64,000 nucleotides of DNA from Hyphomicrobiales bacterium (GCA_900467745.1 UBQW01000065.1:1-64000), one strand, 5' to 3'; positions 1-9,308 are shown, counted from the first letter of the stretch. Translations and numbers: made by a program. The notes: generated by a model not told the origin, from the sequence alone.

Positions 1-90
1 GGATACACCGGCAGGCGTGCCGGCGAGGTGGGGTCGGCGCTGGGTGTTTGAGGAGGACGCAAGCTCTCTCATTCGGGGTCCGCAGAAAAT

Positions 91-258
91 GGTCTCCCTC
101 CGGTGACGGCGGGTTCCGTCGCAAGACGGGCCCGAGTTGAGCCCGGACGTGCCTGTGAGGCACACATGGTTCCGCCGCGAAGTTGGGCGGAAAGGCAGAG
201 AGACCGGAGTTGCGTTCATAAACCGCCGAACGGGGTGCTGGAAGGCACCATATTTTTT
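91..258 (+). ncRNA. Unassigned structured RNA or leader candidate
   Basis: No convincing gene lies in bases 1-372, but 91-258 looks like folded RNA. GGTCTC at 91-96 can pair with GAGACC at 200-205 and enclose four perfect short hairpins: 105-109/116-120, 127-131/141-145, 149-153/159-163 and 172-176/186-190. A fifth hairpin, 234-238/245-249, is followed directly by ATATTTTTT, like an intrinsic terminator. A further dyad lies at about 9-25. I could not match it to RNase P RNA, tmRNA, SRP RNA, 6S RNA or a cobalamin riboswitch. It could be an sRNA, a leader of the next gene, or an intergenic palindromic repeat. Confidence 0.35.
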
Positions 259-372
259 ACTCAATCGAGGTGATTTCCAGCGCCCCGTCCGAGTGAAGCC
301 TGAACCAGCAAACCACGGGTGAAACCAGCCGCGTGACGGCATCGCCGCGCGCCGGAGCCGAAGAGGACCGCA

Positions 373-843
373 ATGCCGCAGCACCCTCATGATAATCCCG
401 GCAAGGACCTTAAGGACCGCCTCGGTCTCGAGTTGATCGTTGCGCTGGCGGCGAGGACATCGGAGATGCTGTCCATGCCGGTCTTAACCTGCCCGATCAA
501 CCGCTGCCGCCGCGCTCGCGCCTGCCAGCGCATCGCCGTCAAGGGAAGCATGCTTGCCTGCGTCCATACGCTGCCCTCGGAATACGCACCCTGCTTCACC
601 GACTATCTCGGCTGGGCCGGGATGGCCTGCGCCGATGCTCGCGATGGAGAGCACGGCGCGATGTTCCGGCTCCTTGACCTCCTGCCGCCGGACCTGCGCG
701 GCCATACGGTGTCGGTCGTCCGTGATTGCCTTGCCGGCGACGCCCGGGCGCTCGCCTGCCTTGATGAGACACTTGCCCTTATCGCCGAGAAAGCGCCACC
801 GGTCTTCGAGCACCCGCAGGAGGAAGCGCAGGCCACACCCTGA
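373..843 (+). CDS. Hypothetical protein, cysteine-rich N-terminal half
   Basis: A 156-residue protein of unknown function. A purine-rich GAGG lies about 8 bases before the ATG. The N-terminal half carries a CX4CX5C cluster (CPINRCRRARAC, about residues 36-47) and further cysteines at about 58, 69 and 79, which could bind metal or form disulfides. There is no signal peptide and no membrane segment. The C-terminal half looks helical and ends in an acidic, polar tail. Antisense and shifted-frame ORFs over the same bases have low-complexity Arg/Ser compositions and were treated as shadows. The reading frame is probably real but the function cannot be inferred. Confidence 0.55.
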   Translation: MPQHPHDNPGKDLKDRLGLELIVALAARTSEMLSMPVLTCPINRCRRARACQRIAVKGSMLACVHTLPSEYAPCFTDYLGWAGMACADARDGEHGAMFRLLDLLPPDLRGHTVSVVRDCLAGDARALACLDETLALIAEKAPPVFEHPQEEAQATP

Positions 844-952
844 TGCGATCGCGATCGCCACCGCCCCCGGCGCCCCGCTCGCCGACATCGCGTTAAACTT
901 GCGTCAACGCCCGCATGGCATATCTCGCATCGAGACACGGTAGGAGACATCA

Positions 953-1156
953 ATGGCATTCGTCGGCTTCAAGAACACCCACAATCACACGATCTACGTC
1001 AATCCGGCCCAGGTGCTCTATGTCTCGACCTACGAGGAAGACGTGACGATCATCGCCTACGCCGCCGCCGATGCCGCCGGCAAGCCTGCCGTCTCCTATG
1101 TGCGTGGCAGTGCCGACATGGTGCAGCACAAGCTCAGCGCCGGCGCCGCCCGCTGA
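953..1156 (+). CDS. Small conserved-looking hypothetical protein (67 aa)
   Basis: A 67-residue protein with a good ribosome-binding site (AGGAGA, about 6 bases before the ATG). The sequence starts MAFVGFKNTHNHTIYVNP and reads as a small compact beta-rich fold, with alternating hydrophobic residues (QVLYVSTYEEDVTIIAYA) followed by an Ala/Gly-rich turn. There is no signal peptide or transmembrane segment. It lies about 110 bases after the preceding unknown gene on the same strand, so the two may share a transcript. The family was not recognised. Confidence 0.6.
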   Translation: MAFVGFKNTHNHTIYVNPAQVLYVSTYEEDVTIIAYAAADAAGKPAVSYVRGSADMVQHKLSAGAAR

Positions 1157-1556
1157 TCGCACTCGCGTCTACCGGGAATTCCGCTCGCGTTTAGCGGGCA
1201 GTCGCCCAACAGTTGGGCATCGCACGGATTGGGGATGTGAACGTGCCGTTCCGGTACGCATTCCCGGAATGGGTCAGCGATACCGGCTCAGCGTTACCAA
1301 TCGTCAAGTGTTTGAATCTTTGGCCATTCCCGCTTTGGAGCGGCTGGTGTCAGAATAATGTCGCTTGCATTTTGCTCCGTTTACTGGCACCAATTGTGTA
1401 CTCGGGCATTTGCATGCCGGTGACTGGACTGATGTGGCTGAGCCCTTCTTTGAGGGGCGGCGTGGGGGGACCTTCACGCGCGTAGACGTTCTTTCCCCGT
1501 TCGTGAACTACTCGACTGACCCTTCGCGTTCTGAGTTAAGATGAGGGAGCGCGAAA
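1157..1556 (+). other. Intergenic stretch without a supported gene
   Basis: About 400 bases between the 67-aa gene and the cspA leader. The two ORFs here overlap each other, lack ribosome-binding sites and have unconvincing compositions. A perfect inverted repeat GCCCAAC-A-GTTGGGC sits at 1204-1218. The part around 1310-1410 looks less GC-rich than its surroundings. No RNA gene was identified. Confidence 0.5.
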
Positions 1557-1625
1557 GTGAAAGCCGTCCATTTCCTCTCGGGGGGATGGATACCAGACAG
1601 ACTACAGGGAAAAGGACCTATCCCA

Positions 1626-1838
1626 ATGGCCACCAAAGGCGTCGTAAAATTCTTCAACCAGGACAAGGGTTTTGGTTTCATCACTCCTGATGGCGGTGCG
1701 AAGGACGTATTCGTTCACATCTCCGCTCTCCAGGCTTCCGGCATCCAGTCGCTCCGCGAAGGCCAGCAGGTTACCTTCGACACCGAGCCGGATCGCATGG
1801 GCAAGGGCCCGAAGGCCGTCAACATCTCGGCCAACTAA
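1626..1838 (+). CDS. cspA: Cold-shock-domain protein
   Basis: A 70-residue single cold-shock domain. It binds single-stranded RNA or DNA in the cytoplasm and acts as an RNA chaperone. RNP1 (KGFGFIT) is at about residues 14-20 and RNP2 (VFVHISAL) at about 28-35, with the usual C-terminal GPKAVNI strand. The ATG at 1626 gives the canonical MATKGVVKFF start; an upstream in-frame GTG at 1557 would add residues unlike the family. The leader before the ATG contains a possible TCCAT/ATGGA hairpin around 1566-1590, in keeping with the long regulated 5' UTRs of csp genes. An intrinsic terminator follows at 1867. Rhizobia carry several csp paralogues, so the symbol is generic. Confidence 0.95.
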   Translation: MATKGVVKFFNQDKGFGFITPDGGAKDVFVHISALQASGIQSLREGQQVTFDTEPDRMGKGPKAVNISAN

Positions 1839-1866
1839 TACTGGTTTCTGCCTCGGCAGGACTGCG

Positions 1867-1897
1867 AACGGCGCTCCGCAAGGGCGCCGTTTTCGTT
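1867..1897 (+). terminator. Intrinsic terminator after cspA
   Basis: An 8-bp perfect stem, AACGGCGC at 1867-1874 with GCGCCGTT at 1884-1891, is followed by TTCGTTTTC. Confidence 0.85.
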
Positions 1898-2057
1898 TTC
1901 CGGCTTGCTGGAGCCGGTTGGCTCGATCGGGTGCCGGTGAGATGGCAGCGTGCGATAAGGGCATGATAGCTTAAATGCGCCTCCCCCATTGATCGCAATG
2001 GACGAACCCGGCATAGCTGCATTATGAATGACGACAATTTCCGCTAAGGCCCCCGCA

Positions 2058-2894
2058 ATGGTAAACTATATCGAAGCCTCCTCCGCGCCATCCAAGAATA
2101 CCGGCGCCATCAGGCTCTACGGCGCCGATGCCTTCGCGGGCATGCGCAAGGCGTGCCAGGTCACCGCCCGGTGTCTCGATGCGCTTGATGATATCGTCAA
2201 GCCGGGTGTGACAACCGATGCGATCGATCGCTTCGTCTTCGATTTCGGGCTTGAGAATGGCGCTGTTCCGGCGACGCTCAATTACCGCGGCTATACGAAA
2301 TCCACCTGCACCTCGATCAACCATGTCGTGTGCCACGGCATCCCGGATGCCAAGCCGCTGCGCGAGGGCGACATCGTCAATATCGACGTGACCTATGTGG
2401 TCGACGGCTGGCATGGCGATTCCAGCCGCATGTATACCGTCGGAACCGTGAAGCGCGCCGCCGAGCGGCTGCTTGAGGTGACCTATGAATCGCTGATGCG
2501 CGGGATTGCCGCCGTGCGCCCCGGTGCCCGCACCGGCGCCATCGGCGAGGCGATCCAGACTTATGCCGAGGCCGAGCGCTGCTCCGTGGTGCGCGACTTC
2601 TGCGGCCATGGGGTCGGCGCGCTGTTTCACGACAGCCCGAATATCCTGCATTACGGCCGCGCCAGCGAAGGACCGGAACTGCGCGAGGGGATGATCTTCA
2701 CCATCGAGCCGATGATCAATCTCGGCCGCCCGCATGTGAAGGTCTTGGCTGATGGCTGGACGGCCGTCACCCGCGACCGGTCGCTGTCGGCGCAATACGA
2801 GCACACGGTCGGCGTCACCGCCGATGGCTGCGAGATCTTCACGCTGTCGCCCGGCGGGCTCGACCGCCCGGGCCTGCCACCCCTCACAAAATGA
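2058..2894 (+). CDS. map: Type I methionine aminopeptidase
   Basis: Removes the initiator methionine from nascent cytosolic proteins using a two-metal centre. The five expected ligands are visible: Asp in NIDVTYV, Asp in WHGDSS, His in FCGHGVG, Glu in FTIEPM and Glu in QYEHTVG. The product is 278 residues from ATG 2058 (MVNYIEASS), which has AAGG just upstream. The in-frame ATG at 2028 has no ribosome-binding site and adds ten residues, so it was not used. The stop is 7 bases before radC, so the two are probably co-transcribed. Rhizobia often have more than one map gene; this is the copy paired with radC. Confidence 0.95.
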   Translation: MVNYIEASSAPSKNTGAIRLYGADAFAGMRKACQVTARCLDALDDIVKPGVTTDAIDRFVFDFGLENGAVPATLNYRGYTKSTCTSINHVVCHGIPDAKPLREGDIVNIDVTYVVDGWHGDSSRMYTVGTVKRAAERLLEVTYESLMRGIAAVRPGARTGAIGEAIQTYAEAERCSVVRDFCGHGVGALFHDSPNILHYGRASEGPELREGMIFTIEPMINLGRPHVKVLADGWTAVTRDRSLSAQYEHTVGVTADGCEIFTLSPGGLDRPGLPPLTK

Positions 2895-2901
2895 GCCGCT
2901 G

Positions 2902-3711
2902 ATGGCAAAAGGACCGGTTTCCCATTCCGAAGACCTGGAGCTGCCTTTCGCGGCGGATGAGGACGATGGCATGGACGAGCGGTCCTTCTTCGCCGAACAG
3001 GCCGGCAAGCCTGCAGCGCTTCGGCCCTCGCCTGCCAAGGAAGAGCATTACCACGGCCACCGCGAGCGGCTGCGCCAGCGCTTCCGCGATCATGGCGATA
3101 CGGCGCTTGCCGATTACGAGATGCTGGAGCTGATGCTGTTCCGGCTGATCCCGCGCCGCGATACCAAGCCGATCGCCAAGGCGCTGCTGGAGCGCTTCGG
3201 CTCGCTCGCCGCCGTCTTCGGCGCGCCGATCGCGCTGCTGCAGGAGGTGAAGGGCGTTGGTGAAGCCGTGGCGCTCGATCTGAAGCTGATCTCGACCATC
3301 GCCCACCGGACGCTGAAGAGCGAGCTGCGCGGCAAGCAGGTGCTGTCGTCGTGGTCGTCAGTGATCGAATACTGCCACGCCGCCATGGCGCACGAAACGC
3401 GCGAACAATTCCGGATCCTGTTCCTCGACAAGCGCAACGCGCTGATCGCCGACGAAGTTCAGGGGCATGGTACGGTCGACCACACGCCCGTCTATCCGCG
3501 CGAGGTTGTGCGCCGCGCGCTGGAGCTTTCGGCCACCGCGATCATTCTGGTCCACAACCACCCGTCCGGCGATCCCACGCCGTCGCGCGCCGATATCGAC
3601 ATGACGAAGATGATCATCGATACCGCCAAGCCGCTCGGCATCACGGTGCACGACCACATCATCATCGGCAAGGATGGCCATGCCAGCCTCAAGGGGCTGC
3701 GGCTGATCTGA
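2902..3711 (+). CDS. radC: RadC/JAMM-domain protein
   Basis: A 269-residue UPF0758 (RadC) family protein. The N-terminal region is acidic and variable, then a helix-hairpin-helix (VKGVGEAVA, about residues 116-124) leads into an MPN+/JAMM metalloprotease-like domain. The zinc-binding signature HNHPSGDPTPSRADID is intact near the C-terminus. The family was named for an E. coli repair locus that later proved to be recG, so its biochemical role is still unsettled; recombination or mobile-element roles have been proposed. The start at 2902 gives MAKGPVSHSED and lies 7 bases after map. Upstream in-frame codons are a map shadow. Confidence 0.93.
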   Translation: MAKGPVSHSEDLELPFAADEDDGMDERSFFAEQAGKPAALRPSPAKEEHYHGHRERLRQRFRDHGDTALADYEMLELMLFRLIPRRDTKPIAKALLERFGSLAAVFGAPIALLQEVKGVGEAVALDLKLISTIAHRTLKSELRGKQVLSSWSSVIEYCHAAMAHETREQFRILFLDKRNALIADEVQGHGTVDHTPVYPREVVRRALELSATAIILVHNHPSGDPTPSRADIDMTKMIIDTAKPLGITVHDHIIIGKDGHASLKGLRLI

Positions 3712-3955
3712 AACCGCCGCCGGGAATTTCCCCGCACAGGACGGATCCGTTATTCTAGAGCGACCTGTTCTTTCTCATCGTCGATGGCCGTCTTTATGAC
3801 GAACCATCCCGCAGCACCGACACCGCCGCCCTTATTTCGTCTCGCTCATTCCTAATATTCGGGCGTAAATCAATCTGCAACATTGACCGGATACGTGTGA
3901 ACGCGCCATTTTGCGTCGCAATATGATTCCAGCTTTTCAACCGGGGCCTGCTTCC

Positions 3956-5362
3956 ATGTTTCAATACGATCTCGTTGTTGTGGGGAGCGGCCCGGCCGGT
4001 CGCCGTGGTGCTATCCAGGCCGCCAAGCTCGGCAAGAAGGTGCTCGTCATCGAGCAGGGCAAGCGCGTCGGCGGCGTCTCCGTCCATACCGGCACCATCC
4101 CCTCGAAGACCTTGCGCGAGACGGCGCTCAATCTCTCCGGCTGGCGCGAGCGCGGCTTCTACGGCAAGGCCTACCGGGTGAAGCAGGAGATCAGCGCCGA
4201 GGACCTGCGCCGTCGCCTGCTGATCACGCTCGATCATGAAGTCGAGGTGCTGGAGCACCAGTTCGCGCGCAACCGCGTGCAGCACCTGCGCGGCAAGGCG
4301 AGCTTCATCGATGCCTCGACGCTCGAAATCGTCAAGGATGACGGCGAAGTCATGCGCGTCTCGGCCGCCAGCATCCTGCTTGCCGTCGGTACCAAGCCGT
4401 TCCGCCCGGATTATATCCCCTTCGACAACAGAACGGTGCTCGATAGCGACGAACTGCTCGATATCGAGGAACTGCCGCGCTCCATGGTCGTTATCGGCGC
4501 CGGCGTCATCGGCATCGAATACGCCACCATCTTCAGCGCGCTCGACACCGCCGTTACGCTGATCGATCCGAAGTCGACGATGCTCGACTTCATCGACAGG
4601 GAAATCGTCGAGGACTTCACCTACCAGCTGCGCGACCGCAACATGAAGATCATGCTCGGCACCAAGGCGGAGAAGGTCACCAAGCTCGATGACGGCAAGG
4701 TCGAGCTCATTCTCGACAATGGTCGCCGCCTGGTGACAGACATGGTTCTCTTCGCCGCCGGCCGCATGGGCGCCACCGATGCGCTGAACCTGAAGGCAGC
4801 GGGCCTCGAGGCCGACAGCCGTGGTCGCCTCAAGGTCAATCCCGAGACGTTCGAGACATCGGTGCCCGGCATTTACGCGGCAGGCGACGTGGTCGGCTTC
4901 CCGAGCCTCGCGTCCACCTCGATGGAACAGGGCCGTATCGCAGCGCGCGTCGCCGTCGGCGCCGTCGCCAAGGAGCCGCCGAAATACTTCCCCTACGGGA
5001 TCTACGCCGTGCCGGAGATTTCGACCTGCGGCCTGACCGAAGAAGAGATGAAGGAACGCGGCATTCCCTATGAATGCGGCATCGCCCGTTTCCGCGAGAC
5101 CTCGCGCGGCCATATCATGGGCCTCGATACCGGTCTCCTGAAGCTGATCTTTTCCTTGAAGACGCGCCGCCTGCTCGGCGTCCATATCGTCGGCGAAGGC
5201 GCGACCGAGCTGGTGCATATCGGCCAGGCCGTGTTGAACCTCAAGGGAACGGTCGAGTATTTCGTCGAGAACACGTTCAACTACCCGACTCTCGCCGAAG
5301 CCTACAAGATCGCTGGCCTCGATGCCTGGAACCGGATGGGCGATATCAAGTCGGAATTGTGA
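3956..5362 (+). CDS. sthA: Soluble (Si-specific) NAD(P)+ transhydrogenase
   Basis: A 468-residue flavoprotein of the pyridine nucleotide-disulfide oxidoreductase fold, which exchanges reducing equivalents between NADPH and NAD+. The FAD Rossmann motif VVGSGPAG is near residue 8 and the NAD(P) motif VIGAGVIGIEY near residue 180. The second FAD motif IYAAGDVVG and the C-terminal dimerisation domain follow. The redox disulfide of dihydrolipoamide dehydrogenases is absent (the site reads VHTGTIPSK), which favours SthA over Lpd or glutathione reductase. ATG 3956 gives MFQYDLVVVG; the upstream ATG at 3911 adds an atypical extension. It stands alone between radC and the radical SAM gene. Confidence 0.9.
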   Translation: MFQYDLVVVGSGPAGRRGAIQAAKLGKKVLVIEQGKRVGGVSVHTGTIPSKTLRETALNLSGWRERGFYGKAYRVKQEISAEDLRRRLLITLDHEVEVLEHQFARNRVQHLRGKASFIDASTLEIVKDDGEVMRVSAASILLAVGTKPFRPDYIPFDNRTVLDSDELLDIEELPRSMVVIGAGVIGIEYATIFSALDTAVTLIDPKSTMLDFIDREIVEDFTYQLRDRNMKIMLGTKAEKVTKLDDGKVELILDNGRRLVTDMVLFAAGRMGATDALNLKAAGLEADSRGRLKVNPETFETSVPGIYAAGDVVGFPSLASTSMEQGRIAARVAVGAVAKEPPKYFPYGIYAVPEISTCGLTEEEMKERGIPYECGIARFRETSRGHIMGLDTGLLKLIFSLKTRRLLGVHIVGEGATELVHIGQAVLNLKGTVEYFVENTFNYPTLAEAYKIAGLDAWNRMGDIKSEL

Positions 5363-5536
5363 TCGCGCGAGCAGAGCGTCGCGGCTGCACTCACGCCACT
5401 GGATATGACAGCCGAAACAACAAGTTAGACATATACGACGCGCCCGCTTTTGGGCGTGTCGGCGGCGAAAAAGCGTCTCTTGTATAATCCGCAGTCTCTG
5501 GTAGCGTCGCTGGTGGGGGTTCTCTCTTACCAGTGA

Positions 5537-7324
5537 GTGAACGTGCGCGAACAATCCGAGACGTCTGACCGGAATTTTCAACTCATCCTCATCAAGCCGT
5601 CGCACTACGACGACGACGGCTATGTAATCCGCTGGTGGCGGGCGATGATCCCGTCCAATTCGCTGGCGGCGCTCTATGGAATTGCTGCCGATTGCGCCGA
5701 GCGGCGGGTGCTTGGGCCCGGTGTCGGCATCGACATCACCGTCATCGACGAGACCAATACGCGGGTGAACACATCCGCATTGCTACGGCAGCTGAAGGCC
5801 AACGGCAATTTCGGCATGGTTGCGCTGGTCGGCGTGCAATCGAACCAGTATCCGCGCGCGCTCGATATCGCACGACCCTTCCGCGATGCGGGTATCCCGG
5901 TTGCGATGGGCGGCTTTCACGTTTCCGGCTGTCTCTCGATGCTCGACGGTCATGCCGTTGGGCTCGACGAATGCCGCGAGATGGGCATCTCGATGTTCGC
6001 AGGTGAAGTCGAGGGGCGGCTGGACAAGGTGCTGCAGGACGCGGCATCGGGTGAGCTGGCGCCGCTCTACAATTTCATGAACGACCTGCCGAGCATCGAG
6101 GGTGCTGCGGTTCCGTTCCTGCCGAAGGTCAATGTCGCGCAGACGCTGGGCTTGAGCACCAGCTTCGATGCCGGGCGCGGCTGTCCCTACCAGTGTTCCT
6201 TCTGCACCATCATCAACGTGCAGGGCCGCAAGTCGCGCTTCCGCACAGCCGATGATGTCGAGAAGCTGGTGCGGATGAACTGGGCGCAGGGCATCCACAA
6301 GTTCTTCATCACCGACGACAATTTCGCCCGCAACAAGGACTGGGAAGCGATCTTCGATCGGTTGATTGAGCTGCGTGAAAAGGATGGCATTCCGCTCGGC
6401 CTGATGATCCAGGTCGATACGTTGTGCCACAAGATCCCCAACTTCATCGAGAAATCGAAGCGGGCCGGCGTCACCCGCGTATTCATCGGGCTGGAGAACG
6501 TCAACCCCGATAATCTGACGGCAGCGAAGAAGAACCAGAACAAGATCACCGAATACCGCAAAATGCTGCTCGCCTGGAAGGCGCAGGGCGTCATGACGTT
6601 AGCCGGCTACATTCTCGGCTTCCCGGCCGATACGCCGGAATCGATCCGTCGCGATATCGCGATCATCCAGCACGAGTTGCCGCTCGATGTGATCGAGTTC
6701 TTCGTGCTGACCCCTCTCCCGGGATCGGAGGATCACCAAACGCTGTTTCGCAAGGGCGTGGCGATGGATCCGGATCTCAACATCTACGATGTCGAGCATG
6801 TCTGCACCGACCATCCGCAGATGAGCAAGCAGGAGTGGGAGAGCATCTATCAAGAGGCATGGTCGCTCTATTATTCGCCTGATCATATGAAGACGCTGTT
6901 GCGTCGGGCGGTGGCGACGGGCGTCCCGTTGGCGCGGCTGGTCAAGGTGCTAGTGTCGTTCGCGACCACCGTGCCGCTCGAAAACGTGCATCCGCTGCAA
7001 AGCGGGCTGTTGCGGTTGAAGCATCCCTCGGAGCGCCGGCCGGACCTGCCACGCGAGAGCGCGCTGGTCTTCTGGCCGCGCTTCGTCGGCGAGACGATCA
7101 CCAAGCATCTGAAGCTCGGCGGCACGATCGCGCGACTGGCGGTCACCGCCTTCATGATTTCACGCGACAAGAATGCCAAGACCTATATGGACCAGGCGTT
7201 GACACCTGTCGGTGACCACGAGGACGAGACGCTGGAGCTCTTCACCAAGACGGCGGGCGGACAGGCGGCGGTCTCGCATATCAAGAAGGTCAACGAGCTC
7301 ACGCATGCGCATCGGGCGGGCTGA
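5537..7324 (+). CDS. B12-binding-domain radical SAM protein
   Basis: A 595-residue putative radical SAM enzyme. The N-terminal third (about residues 15-190) resembles the Rossmann-like cobalamin-binding domain of class B enzymes. It is followed by the iron-sulfur motif CPYQCSFCTI (CX3CX2C) near residue 217 and a TIM-barrel region with ILGFPADTPES and FFVLTPLPGSED. The C-terminal 200 residues are family-specific. The substrate is unknown; relatives modify lipids, cofactors or peptides. The frame begins at GTG 5537, and a second GTG two codons later is possible. It is monocistronic, and its terminator at 7357 is shared with the convergent tig gene. No partner gene nearby suggests a pathway. Confidence 0.85.
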   Translation: MNVREQSETSDRNFQLILIKPSHYDDDGYVIRWWRAMIPSNSLAALYGIAADCAERRVLGPGVGIDITVIDETNTRVNTSALLRQLKANGNFGMVALVGVQSNQYPRALDIARPFRDAGIPVAMGGFHVSGCLSMLDGHAVGLDECREMGISMFAGEVEGRLDKVLQDAASGELAPLYNFMNDLPSIEGAAVPFLPKVNVAQTLGLSTSFDAGRGCPYQCSFCTIINVQGRKSRFRTADDVEKLVRMNWAQGIHKFFITDDNFARNKDWEAIFDRLIELREKDGIPLGLMIQVDTLCHKIPNFIEKSKRAGVTRVFIGLENVNPDNLTAAKKNQNKITEYRKMLLAWKAQGVMTLAGYILGFPADTPESIRRDIAIIQHELPLDVIEFFVLTPLPGSEDHQTLFRKGVAMDPDLNIYDVEHVCTDHPQMSKQEWESIYQEAWSLYYSPDHMKTLLRRAVATGVPLARLVKVLVSFATTVPLENVHPLQSGLLRLKHPSERRPDLPRESALVFWPRFVGETITKHLKLGGTIARLAVTAFMISRDKNAKTYMDQALTPVGDHEDETLELFTKTAGGQAAVSHIKKVNELTHAHRAG

Positions 7325-7356
7325 GCCGGCGTTGCCGGACCTCAAATTTTGAGCAC

Positions 7357-7385
7357 AAAAAACCCCGCTTGAAGCGGGGTTTTTC
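7357..7385. terminator. Bidirectional terminator between radical SAM gene and tig
   Basis: AAAAACCCCGCTT pairs with AAGCGGGGTTTTT around a two-base loop. A-tract and T-tract on opposite flanks let it serve both convergent genes. Confidence 0.9.
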
Positions 7386-7406
7386 GTTGTATCGATTGGC
7401 CGGAGA

Positions 7407-8885
7407 TTACTCGGCGCCTTCCTCGGAAGCCTTCTTCTTCGGAGCGGCCTTCTTCTTCGGGGCAGCTTCTTCGCCTTCAGCGGCTTCAGCCTTGGCAGCA
7501 GCCTTCTTCTTCGGAGCGGCCTTCTTGGCTTCCTTCTCGGAGCCTTCGCCTTCTTCGTCAGCGAGCAGCTCTTCCTTGGTGACCTTCTTGTCGGTGACGT
7601 CGAGTTCGGTTAGCAGATGGTCGATGACCTTCTCTTCGAAGATCGGCGCGCGGATCGAAGCGGCCGCACCCGGCTGGCTGCGGAAGAATTCGAGGATCTG
7701 CTTTTCCTGACCCGGATACTGACGCAGCTGCTCGTAGATGGCGCGCTGCATTTCGTCTTCGCTCACTTCAACACCGGCCTTTTCGCCGATTTCGGAGAGA
7801 ACGAGGCCGAGGCGGACGCGGCGTTCAGCGAGCTTCTTGTACTCTTCGCGAGCCTGCTCTTCCGTCGTGTCTTCGTCTTCGAAGGTCTTGCCGGACTGTG
7901 CCAGGTCGTTGGCGACCTGGTTCCAGATGCCGTTGTACTCGGCGTCGACGAGCGAAGCCGGGGTCTCGAACTTGTACATCTCGTCGAGCTGGTCGAGGAT
8001 CTGACGCTTGACCTTCTGGCGGGTCATCGAGCCGTACTGCGATTCGATCTGGCCGCGAACGATTTCCTTCAGGCGGTCAGCCGATTCCAGGCCGAGCTTC
8101 TGAGCCAGTTCGTCGTTGATTTCAACGTCGGCAGGAGCAGCAACGTCCTTGACGGTAACGTCGAAGGTGGCTTCAGCGCCAGCGAGGTTCTTGGCCGGAT
8201 AGTCAGCCGGGAACGTGACGTTGATGGTCTTTTCGTCGCCAGCCTTGGTGCCGACGAGCTGTTCTTCGAAGCCCGGGATGAAACGGCCCGAGCCGAGAAC
8301 AAGTTCGGCGCCCTGATCCGTGCCGCCTTCGAATGCAACGCCGTCGACCTTGCCGACGTAGTCCATGGTGATGCGGTCGCCGTCTGCGGCCTTGCCCTTC
8401 TTGGTCTCGTAGGAACGGGCGCTTTCAGCGACCTTGAGAACCTGCTCGTTGACTTCCTCGTCGGAGATATCAACGACTTCGCGGGTGATCTTGACGCCCT
8501 TCACGGACTTCAGCTCGATCGGAGGCAGAACTTCGTAGGAGAGCGTGAACTCGAAATCCTTCTGAGCCGACAGGATCAGTTCTGCTTCGTCCTTGTCTTC
8601 CGTCATCGCGATTTCAGGCTGCGTGGCAGACTTTTCGCCGCGCTCGGTGAGAATGGAGGTCGGCTGTTCGCGGACGATCTCGTTGACGAGGTCGGCCATG
8701 ATGGACTTGCCGTAAACCTTCTTGAGGTGAGCGGCCGGAACCTTGCCCGGACGGAAGCCGTTGATCCGGACCTTGTCCTTCACGTCGGCAAGACGCTCGT
8801 TCATCTTGGTTTCCATGTCCTTGGCCGGGATTACGACCTTGATTTCGCGCTTCAGCCCTTCAGCGAGCGTTTCGATAACCTGCAT
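7407..8885 (-). CDS. tig: Trigger factor chaperone
   Basis: Ribosome-associated chaperone and peptidyl-prolyl isomerase that meets nascent chains at the exit tunnel. The N-terminal ribosome-binding domain has the signature GFRPGKVP near residue 44. An FKBP-type PPIase domain lies at about residues 150-245 (GDRITMDYVGKVDG). A long helical substrate-binding domain follows. At 492 residues it is longer than E. coli Tig (432). The extra length is a low-complexity Lys/Ala/Glu tail after about residue 445 containing AAPKKKAA repeats, a common rhizobial feature. It is followed on the same strand by the terminator at 7357, and tRNA-Leu lies upstream. Confidence 0.97.
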   Translation of the reverse strand: MQVIETLAEGLKREIKVVIPAKDMETKMNERLADVKDKVRINGFRPGKVPAAHLKKVYGKSIMADLVNEIVREQPTSILTERGEKSATQPEIAMTEDKDEAELILSAQKDFEFTLSYEVLPPIELKSVKGVKITREVVDISDEEVNEQVLKVAESARSYETKKGKAADGDRITMDYVGKVDGVAFEGGTDQGAELVLGSGRFIPGFEEQLVGTKAGDEKTINVTFPADYPAKNLAGAEATFDVTVKDVAAPADVEINDELAQKLGLESADRLKEIVRGQIESQYGSMTRQKVKRQILDQLDEMYKFETPASLVDAEYNGIWNQVANDLAQSGKTFEDEDTTEEQAREEYKKLAERRVRLGLVLSEIGEKAGVEVSEDEMQRAIYEQLRQYPGQEKQILEFFRSQPGAAASIRAPIFEEKVIDHLLTELDVTDKKVTKEELLADEEGEGSEKEAKKAAPKKKAAAKAEAAEGEEAAPKKKAAPKKKASEEGAE

Positions 8886-9067
8886 GTCTTCCTACCTTCA
8901 ATTCGTGGCGGCCGTGCCCAGACGCCGTTCGTTTCGATGAGCACGACGCCGGAAAGTGCCGGGCGTGGCTTGTTCTCAATTCTTCTTCGTTCTGCGTAAG
9001 CGGAACGGCGCTTGGCTCCGGGCAATCGAGGGGCACCGTTTTCGGTCCCTCGCCTGCAAGCCAGCTT

Positions 9068-9152
<85 letters not shown>

Positions 9153-9308
9153 GTTCTCAAAAACCGCATGCATATGCCTGCACATGAGGCCTTCCGGAGC
9201 GCGGCGTCTCTATATCACCCGATTTGGAGGAGGCAAAGGAAAAATGAAGGTCAAATGACAGCGATTTTTCCCGCCGCCGCGCGGACTTGCGCCCGCAACC
9301 GGTCAAAC

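Noticed and set aside
137..322. A 61-codon frame within the candidate structured RNA
   Set aside because: Non-ATG start (TTG), no Shine-Dalgarno site, and it runs through all the hairpins and the T run at 250-258.
1..372. RNase P RNA, tmRNA or cobalamin riboswitch
   Set aside because: The conserved cores (GAGGAAAGTCC, the tag-peptide codons, the B12 box) are not present.
3794..5605. A 603-codon minus-strand open frame opposite sthA
   Set aside because: It mirrors a clear transhydrogenase gene, has a His/Arg/Asp-rich composition typical of an antisense shadow of GC-rich coding DNA, and shows no motif.
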